IMG/VR virus record: IMGVR_UViG_3300030099_004221
Coordinates: 1-36,729 of that record
Origin: a virus
Reading direction: 5' to 3' (one strand)
Length of the DNA: 36,729 nucleotides
Shown: positions 16,066 to 22,784 of the stretch, one piece after another
Layout: each line of letters starts with the position of its first letter
Numbering within the stretch: position 1 is the first letter of the stretch
Program-made: the position numbers and the translations under genes
Notes under the pieces: model-generated
Told to the model about the DNA's origin: nothing
Seen by the model: only the letters and a program-made list of their open reading frames with translations
The model's database searches: none

Positions 16066-17098
16066 TGTTTCTCCTAGAGTGTGGTGTTTGTTTCATGTAA
16101 TTCTTGAGAAGTTCGTCTGTTCCGTCTTCTCCAGCACCAGATTTTTGTTTCTCATTATATGTATTGTTTTCATTCTTTCCTCTGAGCCTAGCAATTCGTT
16201 CTGTCTCTTTTTTACGAATACTCGGGAGGAGTTTGGTGGTCAGTTTCTTGATTACTGCCTTTTTCTTGTCTATTTTCTTCTCAACCTTGTCTTTTTCCTG
16301 CGGTGACATTGTGTTCCAATTCCTGTCTCGAATGATCTTCTTTTTGATCTTCTCCCGTGCAGCTTTTTGAGCTATTTTTTTCAATTGGGTCGAGTTCTTC
16401 TTTATTTTCTTTTTACGTTCACGACTCTTTTGTCTCTTCTTTGCAGTTCTTTTTGCTGCACGGGCAATGTTTCTTCTGCCCTTCATGGAGATCTCGAAGA
16501 GGTTCATCTGTTCGTTGATGTCCATCTCCACATCTTCGACGATTGACATGCTCTTTCTTAACTCATTGTACATGGCCTTACCATCTGCAACACGCATCTT
16601 TGAAGGAATGCCCTTGAGGAAAGACTTGATATCTTTATTCTTCACGAACTTTCTCATTTTAGATGCGGACATACCAGAAACGCCTTCTGCGTCGGGATCT
16701 CGTTGACCTGCACTTACGACTTTGAACTTGTCAAAGTTGAATGCCTTTTTCGGATCCGGGTGTCCGATATATCGTTTGATGGCCCGATCGAACTCTCTAA
16801 CTCTGTCCGAGCCGACCACAAGTGTTACATCTGTGTACCCATCATCACTCATACTCTTAAGAGCATGGAAGACTGTGATTGATCGGGGGTCCATCATAAT
16901 ATTGGCATAGGGAAATGCCTTCTTTAGATACTTGACCTTTGATCTATAAGGTAGAGGATTACTTTTAGGATCATGTGATTGCGATGCGTAGATTCGGTGT
17001 TCTGATCCCTTTGATACAGAGATTACTCTTTGTACAAGAACTTCATGTCCGGATGTTGGGGGATTAAATCTACCGAATGTGAGTGTTGCTGACTTCAT
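16052..17098 (-). CDS. Nucleotidyltransferase (NMNAT/cytidylyltransferase-like) fused to a basic tail
   Basis: 348 aa. Residues 1-160 show the alpha/beta-phosphodiesterase nucleotidyltransferase signatures: GRFNPPTSGHE (residues 9-19, T/HxGH), LVVGSDR, and SGMSASKMR (141-149, equivalent to the ISSTxxR motif). This fold adenylylates or cytidylylates small substrates; NMN adenylyltransferase is the closest pattern, but the substrate cannot be proven. After INE|Q (196/197) comes a Lys/Arg-rich region of about 140 residues, probably nucleic-acid binding. Ribosome-binding site GGAG; preceded by a TATAAATA promoter. The fused basic tail recalls phage internal head proteins. Confidence 0.8.
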   Translation of the reverse strand: MKSATLTFGRFNPPTSGHEVLVQRVISVSKGSEHRIYASQSHDPKSNPLPYRSKVKYLKKAFPYANIMMDPRSITVFHALKSMSDDGYTDVTLVVGSDRVREFDRAIKRYIGHPDPKKAFNFDKFKVVSAGQRDPDAEGVSGMSASKMRKFVKNKDIKSFLKGIPSKMRVADGKAMYNELRKSMSIVEDVEMDINEQMNLFEISMKGRRNIARAAKRTAKKRQKSRERKKKIKKNSTQLKKIAQKAAREKIKKKIIRDRNWNTMSPQEKDKVEKKIDKKKAVIKKLTTKLLPSIRKKETERIARLRGKNENNTYNEKQKSGAGEDGTDELLKNYMKQTPHSRRNNVQR

Positions 17099-17113
17099 GG
17101 TTGTTCTCCAGTC

Positions 17114-17121
17114 TATTTATA
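17114..17121 (-). promoter_or_regulatory. Late-type promoter element TATAAATA (minus)
   Basis: Exact consensus on the minus strand, 16 nt before the ATG of the nucleotidyltransferase. It directly abuts the U-tract of the upstream gene's terminator. Confidence 0.75.
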
Positions 17122-17148
17122 AAAAAAAGACGCCTTTCGGCGTCTTTT
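17121..17148 (-). terminator. Intrinsic terminator of the ligase-like gene
   Basis: Minus-strand stem AAAAGACGCC / GGCGTCTTTT with GAAA tetraloop, followed by a run of T that merges into TATAAATA. It is 17 nt downstream of the ligase-like stop. On the plus strand the hairpin is also symmetrical, but no plus gene ends here. Confidence 0.88.
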
Positions 17149-17164
17149 GATAATCTTCCATGAT

Positions 17165-18379
17165 TCAGGGTGTCCAGTTCTTCGGAGCATTGAAATTTTG
17201 TCTTGAGAACTGCATTCGATCTACGAGTTTTAATGTAGAACCTTTTTTAAATCTGTCTATCGCTACAAATCCCTCTGGTGCGGTAGACTTATATCCATCT
17301 GATGTAGGTACAAATGTTCCTATGTCTTTAATTGTCTCTAACTTTCTAATGACATCAACCTTAACGACAGACAGATCGCGGTATAAAGAGAAAATTTTAT
17401 CTATCTTAGACTGATTCGACTTCAATTCTGAGATCAAGTCTTCTAATTCTGTGCTTTTTCTCTTTTTGGCGCTGTCTGTTTTAAGGTTATCTATAGCGGC
17501 CTGCATCTTGTCTTTCACGAACGTTGTGAAATCCTCCGCAGACCCAATGGCAGCTCCCTGCTTCACCATCGAATTACTATAGATTTTCAATTCATCTATT
17601 ATCCTTGTATTGGATATAAATGTATCTAAAAAACTACTCACTGAGTTTAGTGATGTTTTAAGTTTTGATATCTGTTTTTTTATTCTTGTTGTTTCAGCTT
17701 TGGTAAACGTGGCTGTGCCACTTACATCTTTAAATGCGGCATCGCGGAACCAGACATCCCTAGTCTTTCTTAACGCAGTCAAACGTGGGTTAAACGAGGC
17801 CTTTAACTTCGAGAAGGTTCGTCCCTTGTATGCTGTGTGGAAAACAATTCCCATCTTGGATGACTTTATTTCCTTGGATAGTGTTGAATCGACGGGAACA
17901 GCATACGCAATAGTATTGGGTTGAAATGTTACATGTTCTTGTCCATCGATAGTCTCCTGTTTTAAATCCGATTTAATAAACATCATATCGCCTTGAAGAA
18001 TACCTTTAATCCCGAGTTTCGGAAGGTACTTCAGTGCGATCTTGAGTCGTTCGCCAAGACCACCGGGGTGGTTCTTGTCAATATCTGCATTGGTGTAGTT
18101 GATTTTGGGAGTTCTTTTATTGAATACTGATTTCGATCCAACAAAGAATTTCCCGTTGTCCGGATTGATGCCTGCGAAGATCGCGGGAGCTCCGTCCCAC
18201 TTCACCGTAAGATCTACGCGAGATTGGTTGTTACCAGAAAGCATGTCCGTGACGGCGGACAGGAACTCTATTGCTTGTTCACCGCCGGCGGTGCCATCAT
18301 TGAGGATCGCATCCTCAAGATGCTCCATGTGGACGTTCTTAGCTTCCGTCAGAAAGGATTTGAACGGTTGAATTGTCAT
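17165..18379 (-). CDS. Putative KxDG nucleotidyltransferase (RNA/DNA ligase-like) with capsid-targeting-like N-terminus
   Basis: 404 aa with AAAGGAT ribosome-binding site. Residues 5-13 (PFKSFLTE|A) match the T4 capsid-targeting and prohead-protease pattern. Residues 59-66 (VKWDGAPA) carry a K60-x-D-G that fits motif I of covalent nucleotidyltransferases. GSKSVFNKR follows, then GILQGDMMF (126-134, motif III-like) and GIVFHTAYKG (motif IV-like). The C-terminal half is helical and lysine-rich. If correct, the enzyme would be adenylylated at K60 and act on nucleic-acid ends. It is next to a nucleotidyltransferase gene. From memory, homologues in T4-like phages are uncharacterised; the ligase assignment is inference. 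Confidence 0.6.
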   Translation of the reverse strand: MTIQPFKSFLTEAKNVHMEHLEDAILNDGTAGGEQAIEFLSAVTDMLSGNNQSRVDLTVKWDGAPAIFAGINPDNGKFFVGSKSVFNKRTPKINYTNADIDKNHPGGLGERLKIALKYLPKLGIKGILQGDMMFIKSDLKQETIDGQEHVTFQPNTIAYAVPVDSTLSKEIKSSKMGIVFHTAYKGRTFSKLKASFNPRLTALRKTRDVWFRDAAFKDVSGTATFTKAETTRIKKQISKLKTSLNSVSSFLDTFISNTRIIDELKIYSNSMVKQGAAIGSAEDFTTFVKDKMQAAIDNLKTDSAKKRKSTELEDLISELKSNQSKIDKIFSLYRDLSVVKVDVIRKLETIKDIGTFVPTSDGYKSTAPEGFVAIDRFKKGSTLKLVDRMQFSRQNFNAPKNWTP

Positions 18380-19034
18380 GATTATCCTTTCGTTCTACCC
18401 AGTATTTATTGATACATTGCCTTAGGGGTTCGCAATAATCGAGGGGATTCGCAACAAATTCCTGAATTTCTCCGTCTTCGTTGGAAATCAGGATTACGAT
18501 TTGTTCAATTGGTTGTCCAGTTCGCTCCTGCCACATGATTGCGTAAGCCGTAGACTGCATGAAATACTCGGTGATGTCCGACTTTCTCTTCTTTCGAGTC
18601 GAACCTTTGAAATCAACCACGGAAAGAACACCATTATACTCTGCAAGACAGTCAACTCTACCCGCAAGCATCAGGGTGTTGCTCCAGAGAGGAACTTCCT
18701 GTGCGACGATGTTATCGATGTTGTCTAGAAGAGGAATGACCTGTTCAAAGAGATCCCATGAGTTTGCATCCACATCCTTATAGGAGACTTCTTTGTTCTG
18801 TAGGTAGTCTTCGATGATGGCGTGGAACTTGTTCCCGCGTCGAAGTACTCGCTTCGACTCTTCGGGGTTGTTCTTTCTCCATTCCTTGAAGAACTTTTTC
18901 TTTTCGTGGCCAGTGACCGTGGTGACAGATGGGTACTTTTCGCCTGTTGGGGTTAGGTAGTGCCTACCGTTCTCTGTGGTCTCTGATTTGAGATCATCCA
19001 ACTGAGGTGTCTCTAAATGATTAAAACTTTTCAT
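18339..19034 (-). CDS. RecB-family / MGME1-like PD-(D/E)xK exonuclease
   Basis: 231 aa from ATG 19034; a GTG at 19046 would add four residues. The nuclease core is clear: RGNKFHAIIEDYL (residues 66-78), G-R-V-D128, D141-F-K143 within LSVVDFKGS, and Q160-S-T-A-Y164, the RecB motif III. Such enzymes degrade single-stranded DNA ends in replication or recombination, or recycle host DNA. The N-terminus begins MKSFNHLE, echoing the capsid-targeting-like starts nearby, although no I/L-x-E cleavage site follows closely. It has its own sigma70-like promoter and overlaps the ligase-like gene by 41 nt. Confidence 0.82.
   Translation of the reverse strand: MKSFNHLETPQLDDLKSETTENGRHYLTPTGEKYPSVTTVTGHEKKKFFKEWRKNNPEESKRVLRRGNKFHAIIEDYLQNKEVSYKDVDANSWDLFEQVIPLLDNIDNIVAQEVPLWSNTLMLAGRVDCLAEYNGVLSVVDFKGSTRKKRKSDITEYFMQSTAYAIMWQERTGQPIEQIVILISNEDGEIQEFVANPLDYCEPLRQCINKYWVERKDNHDNSTVQILSDGS
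18403..18410 (-). promoter_or_regulatory. Degenerate late-type element AATAAATA (minus)
   Basis: One mismatch to TATAAATA, 24 nt before the start of the ligase-like gene, inside the exonuclease coding region. Confidence 0.45.
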
Positions 19035-19053
19035 AACAATTCTCACAATCCAT

Positions 19054-19081
19054 ATTATACACTATTTATGTTAAAAGTCAA
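19054..19081 (-). promoter_or_regulatory. Sigma70-like promoter overlapping a late-type element (minus)
   Basis: On the minus strand: TTGACT (19081-19076), 16-nt spacer, TATAAT (19059-19054), the same arrangement as before the primase. The spacer contains CATAAATA (19070-19063), a late-type element. Predicted transcript start at about 19047 leaves only about 13 nt before ATG 19034. Confidence 0.75.
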
Positions 19082-19605
19082 GTATTTTTCTTTGACCGGT
19101 TGGAGGACTTGTCCACGATTTTTAGGTTTGATATCGCGTTTGTCCCACCTTTGGAGAGGGGTTTACGGTGGTCTACGTCCTTGCCGTCTCCCTTACTGAC
19201 TCTCCCCCTCTTCTCCATCTCTCGTCTCGCCAGGACTCTCAGGGACCGTCTACGTCTCTCCTGTGGTTTCCCGTGAAAGGTTTGGTACTCGCGCTTGTAG
19301 TCGCGGTCTTCCTTCTTGGTTGCGAGGTTGGTTTTTTTATTATAACTGTACTCCTCGGGTTTATTCCCGTCCTTCTTCGCAGCCCGGTCCTTGGCTCTCT
19401 CACCAGCAGACATACTGTTTCTTTTTTCGCCTTTTGCTGTGAGTTGTTGAGTGCCTGGCTTAAGTACGCCGTTTTTCTGGAGGGATGCAGTTGCGATTGC
19501 GTATGCAGCGTCCTTCGACTTACCCTTGTCCATCAGCTGTTGGACGAGTCGGTCGAGAATCTCGGGTTCGCGGAGTAGTTGAAGATGTTCTTTGAATGAT
19601 CTCAT
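19078..19605 (-). CDS. HNH-type endonuclease with basic linker and MRSF N-terminus
   Basis: 175 aa. The N-terminal helical part (MRSFKEHLQLLREPEILDRL, then MDKGKSKDAAYAIATASLQK) is followed by a highly basic linker. A compact HNH-like core sits at residues 143-169 (D-V-D145-H146-R...GG...N160...N169). There is no zinc-binding cysteine pair. The opening resembles the capsid-targeting-like starts of other proteins here. From memory, similar N-terminus plus HNH arrangements occur in T4-like marine phages. A nuclease packaged in the head and acting on host DNA is a possible role; packaging-associated nicking is another. Confidence 0.7.
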   Translation of the reverse strand: MRSFKEHLQLLREPEILDRLVQQLMDKGKSKDAAYAIATASLQKNGVLKPGTQQLTAKGEKRNSMSAGERAKDRAAKKDGNKPEEYSYNKKTNLATKKEDRDYKREYQTFHGKPQERRRRSLRVLARREMEKRGRVSKGDGKDVDHRKPLSKGGTNAISNLKIVDKSSNRSKKNT

Positions 19606-19606
19606 G

Positions 19607-20716
19607 TTATCCTATCTTTACAAAGGGTGCGCTCATTTTACTGGAGGACATCGCGTACAGAAGAATGGATGTCATTAGTTTGTTTCTCTCTGGACCGGTC
19701 AAATCTTCGAATAGAGTTAACAATTCCATCCCAAGATACTTTGAATAAATCCAAGTTGCTTCTTTTTTTCTCAACCCAACTGCAATTTCGGATTTGCTCA
19801 ATTTCTTACTACCACGATCTACCTGTTTGTAGTAATAGTAAAAATCATTGATAAAACTCTCAGACAGATTTTTGGGATTGGTTACTTCACTCGCAATCGC
19901 ATCGGAGTCTGATATTGAGATGATGTTGGAACTCTTTCTGGGGAATGTATCGACAATGATTTTGTTGAGTGGTCCCCCGGATACTTTACCCAAGTTTGCT
20001 TCTGCTCCCTTGATCTCCCCCTGCCATCCTGTTGGTCTGGACGAAAAGGATCGGAACTGAATCTTACCTTTATCGTATTCTAAGTAAACATCTTTACTGG
20101 CGAAGAAGTCACCACTTGTTAGAATACTCTTTGTGTATTTGAAATTGTACCGAGTGGACTGCGGCATATTGAAGAAGGAGACCGTACCCACACTAGTTTT
20201 CTTTAGGGACACACCAACAACATCTCCGCTTTTATATGCGTCCAACAAATACCTGTTAGCTTCTCCAAAGTTGGGGCAACTTTTCCAATCCTTTTTTGCA
20301 CCGGTTGAGGATATGATCCATATGTCAGCGGGCGTATATTTGTTGAGGTTTGAAAATACTTTACCGGATTCTGTATTCCAGACTTTATACTGGTTTTCAA
20401 ACGCATCAACCCACTTGGATCCTCTGTGGAAAATATATCTTTTGTTTGATTTTTTACTACCGACCAATTTATACATTTTGTTGGCAGTTATACACAAGGA
20501 AACAAACCATGTGGTATCTAGTTTATTGAAGATGTTTTTTATGATCCTTGGATCATCAACATCGACATGTTTCATGCTCTTTTTTAGTACAGATTCGGAG
20601 ATGTCTTCTGGTTTCAGGTCTCGACTGGGTTTGATATAAAACCGAACCGCAGCAAAAAGACATTGAGCGGATTCGGCTATGCGTGTTAGATCGGCACCAG
20701 CACCTGATTGCGCCAT
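19607..20716 (-). CDS. Unknown protein, possible nuclease-like core
   Basis: 369 aa starting 4 nt after the preceding gene. I do not recognise the family. Features seen: a mixed alpha/beta centre with YTPADIWII (D131) and about 40 residues later VVGVSLKKTS (K172). This spacing resembles the D...(D/E/S)xK arrangement of restriction-endonuclease-like folds, but it has Ser in place of the second acid. Later there are basic stretches (VDRGSKKLSKSEIAVGLRKKE) and a hydrophobic C-terminus. It is flanked by an HNH protein and a multi-module protein. Confidence 0.65.
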   Translation of the reverse strand: MAQSGAGADLTRIAESAQCLFAAVRFYIKPSRDLKPEDISESVLKKSMKHVDVDDPRIIKNIFNKLDTTWFVSLCITANKMYKLVGSKKSNKRYIFHRGSKWVDAFENQYKVWNTESGKVFSNLNKYTPADIWIISSTGAKKDWKSCPNFGEANRYLLDAYKSGDVVGVSLKKTSVGTVSFFNMPQSTRYNFKYTKSILTSGDFFASKDVYLEYDKGKIQFRSFSSRPTGWQGEIKGAEANLGKVSGGPLNKIIVDTFPRKSSNIISISDSDAIASEVTNPKNLSESFINDFYYYYKQVDRGSKKLSKSEIAVGLRKKEATWIYSKYLGMELLTLFEDLTGPERNKLMTSILLYAMSSSKMSAPFVKIG

Positions 20717-20720
20717 TGGG

Positions 20721-21755
20721 TCACCCTCCGGCGAGTTCTTCCTGATAATAGTCGAGCAGTTTGGTTGCGACTGCTTCCTTCTCCTGCTTGGAGAGTTTCA
20801 TACTACCAGAACCAAACTCTTTGTTGTACTTCTTGATTCCGTCGTTGACTGCGTATAGGAAACCCTTGACTGCCATCTCCTGATCGAAGATACCCTTCTT
20901 CATCTTTCTCTGGTAGTTCTTGATGAGTGGGGTGATTCTCTGTCGGTAGAGTTGTGCGTCGTTGGTGATGAAGAGGAACAGTTCGTTGATCATTACCTTA
21001 TCGGCTTCTGAGAGTTCAACACTTTCTTTCATAGAGTCCTTCTTGGTATGGAAAACTCTTTTAGAGTCCTTCGTGTGAGTTTTCCCGGTGTGAACTTCAC
21101 CGTTGGGCATTTTATGAACAGGACCATCGTATGGTTCGCCACCCTTGAAGAAGTGAGTTCCCTTGTGTGCGTAAAGATTAGCCTCTCGTTTTGCTAGTCT
21201 TTCTTTTTCTCTGTCGGCCGACGTTCGTGTCTGTTGTTGCATTCTCTTTTCGTGATCCTGCTTGACCTTTTTACGGTACGCGATCATCGAGGGTGTGTTC
21301 TCTATGCTCTTCACACTCAAGTTCATACCGTGAGGCATCATCTCATCAACCTGTTCAACGTCTTCGAGTTTCATGGAGTATTTCTTCATGAACTTATCTT
21401 TCATGCGGTCGTTCTTGAAGGTAAGTCTATACTCACCGTCTTTGACTTTTTTGCCTCCATCAAGTAAACCTGTTCGTGAGGTCTCGGATCCGAGCGCAGC
21501 CGCGCCGGCATTATCACTCTTAAACTTGACATTTGCGGTAACTGCTTCGTCAACGTCTTCCTTCATGAGTGCGTCATGGTTGTCAATTGCATACTTGTTG
21601 GCATCTGCTTCACTCTTGAATTCCTTAACCTTCTTCCCGCTCTTGTTATAAACACAGAACATTCCGGTTTCGGGATTCTTCTTGACATGCTTCTTGGGAT
21701 CCATTTCGACTAACTTTTTCATTCGCTCTAGGTATAGTTGACGTTGAATAGACAT
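20721..21755 (-). CDS. Multi-module lysine-rich protein with prohead-protease-like sites
   Basis: 344 aa; ribosome-binding site AAGGAG. Short modules are separated by acidic V/L-x-E sites: VDE|A at 70/71, VDE|M at 138/139, LSE|A at 250/251. Module 1 (residues 20-66) is a small alpha/beta unit with GMFCVYNKSGKKVKEF. Module 3 holds a His-rich stretch (about 196-236: THFFKGG, VHKMPNGEVHTGKTH). The last roughly 90 residues (INELFLFITNDAQLYRQRI...YYQEELAGG) form a helical domain. The sites match the T4 gp21-type cleavage rule. I infer a head-internal polyprotein; no enzymatic function is assigned. Confidence 0.7.
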   Translation of the reverse strand: MSIQRQLYLERMKKLVEMDPKKHVKKNPETGMFCVYNKSGKKVKEFKSEADANKYAIDNHDALMKEDVDEAVTANVKFKSDNAGAAALGSETSRTGLLDGGKKVKDGEYRLTFKNDRMKDKFMKKYSMKLEDVEQVDEMMPHGMNLSVKSIENTPSMIAYRKKVKQDHEKRMQQQTRTSADREKERLAKREANLYAHKGTHFFKGGEPYDGPVHKMPNGEVHTGKTHTKDSKRVFHTKKDSMKESVELSEADKVMINELFLFITNDAQLYRQRITPLIKNYQRKMKKGIFDQEMAVKGFLYAVNDGIKKYNKEFGSGSMKLSKQEKEAVATKLLDYYQEELAGG

Positions 21756-21780
21756 TGATATCTCCTTGTTGGACTTTTTT

Positions 21781-21788
21781 TATTTATG
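21781..21788 (-). promoter_or_regulatory. Late-type promoter element CATAAATA (minus)
   Basis: One mismatch to the consensus, 26 nt upstream of the multi-module gene start at 21755 and just after the stop of the gene before it. Confidence 0.6.
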
Positions 21789-21790
21789 AT

Positions 21791-22174
21791 TTATGATGAT
21801 TGGGTGAGGTTGAGAATTTTCTGCATTTGCAGTTCACACTGTGAAGATCTCTGTGATCCAGGCCAGTACAGATAGTCTTTATCAGAGTTCTTTTTGAGGT
21901 TGATGAGTAGTGGGAAGATGAGTGATTGAATCTCCCCGAGTTTTGCTTTGAGTAGTTCGTCGTACTGATCCTTGACCGCGTTCGCACCTTCGCAGGTGGA
22001 GTTCATCTCAAGAATCATATCTAGTTTGTTTTTGATGTTTTCAATTTCTTCTGGTGATGCGGTCTCTGCTGCTTTACCACCAAGGATGTCTTTGAGTTCA
22101 TCCTCATTGACAGCCATAAATCCGTAGGATTCGTCACTGTCGAATCCTTCCATGAAGTCGTTATCATCTGCCAT
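21791..22174 (-). CDS. Unknown acidic phage protein
   Basis: 127 aa. The acidic N-terminus (MADDNDFMEGFDSDESYGF) precedes a helical body (SPEEIENIKNKLDMILEMNSTCEG, KLGEIQSLIFPLLINLKK) and a C-terminal SQCELQMQKIL. No motif is recognised. It has its own TATAAATA element. It sits between the HNH gene and the multi-module gene. Confidence 0.68.
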   Translation of the reverse strand: MADDNDFMEGFDSDESYGFMAVNEDELKDILGGKAAETASPEEIENIKNKLDMILEMNSTCEGANAVKDQYDELLKAKLGEIQSLIFPLLINLKKNSDKDYLYWPGSQRSSQCELQMQKILNLTQSS

Positions 22175-22187
22175 TACATTGCCTCTC

Positions 22188-22724
22188 TTAAATGGGTTTC
22201 TTCATATTTATAGTTAACCATCTTCTCCAGATTTGTTTTCCCTGATTATCCAGTCCGACAAGTCGGAGTGTACAGAAAGATGGTTTGTATGGTTTATAAT
22301 TCAATTTCATTTTCGCTTCTTTGAGAGATTTATTAGACTTAGAATGGTTACAACTCTCGCACGACGTAATGAGGTTCGTCCACGACGAATCTCCTCCCCG
22401 GCTCCGAGGATGAACGTGATCGATTGTGAGAGTTCTTGGATTCTTCGATCTAAATCCGCAGTATTGGCAGGTCCAGTTGTCCCGTCTGAAGACATTTTTT
22501 CTCGTTGGTTGTGGGTCGTTGTCCCAAGGTATGTGAACATATTGAACAAGGACGATCGCAGCGGGTAGTGTGTATTTCCCTTTGACCGTCCTTACCGAAT
22601 AGTTTTCTTTGTAGTTGTGGGGTGCTTTTGCTTTTCCCGACTCGATGAGTCTGATTGCTTTTTTCCAATCTATGATTGAAAGTACTTCTTCACTTGCGTT
22701 TAGTAGGAGTACACTTCTCGTCAT
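22188..22724 (-). CDS. HNH endonuclease with zinc-ribbon cysteines
   Basis: 178 aa; ribosome-binding site GAGGAGG. The core is complete: C86-x-x-C89, I-D102-H103-V-H105-P, RGG, N117, C122-x-x-C125-N126. This is a classical zinc-stabilised HNH fold (McrA-like arrangement). The N-terminal half (LLNASEEVLSIIDWKKAIRL, VQYVHIPWDNDPQPTRKNVF) is typical of a free-standing bacterial and phage HNH family. It cuts DNA; in phages it serves as a homing or host-DNA nuclease. It is divergently arranged with the large structural gene. Confidence 0.88.
   Translation of the reverse strand: MTRSVLLLNASEEVLSIIDWKKAIRLIESGKAKAPHNYKENYSVRTVKGKYTLPAAIVLVQYVHIPWDNDPQPTRKNVFRRDNWTCQYCGFRSKNPRTLTIDHVHPRSRGGDSSWTNLITSCESCNHSKSNKSLKEAKMKLNYKPYKPSFCTLRLVGLDNQGKQIWRRWLTINMKKPI
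22205..22212 (-). promoter_or_regulatory. Late-type promoter element TATAAATA (minus)
   Basis: Exact consensus on the minus strand, inside the last codons of the HNH gene and 31 nt before the start at 22174. Confidence 0.7.
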
Positions 22725-22748
22725 AAAACCTCCTCAATCATACATATA

Positions 22749-22756
22749 TATAAATG
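22749..22756 (+). promoter_or_regulatory. Late-type promoter element TATAAATG
   Basis: One mismatch at the last base; 28 nt before the ATG at 22785, in the divergent gap between the HNH gene and the large structural gene. Confidence 0.6.
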
Positions 22757-22784
22757 TAGGTTCTAGAAAATGGAGTGATACCGC

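Noticed and set aside
16016-16370. Hydrophobic plus-strand frames (Phe/Leu/Ser-rich) opposite the nucleotidyltransferase tail
   Set aside because: They mirror the AAG/AAA/GAA codons of the basic tail; apparent membrane segments are an artefact.
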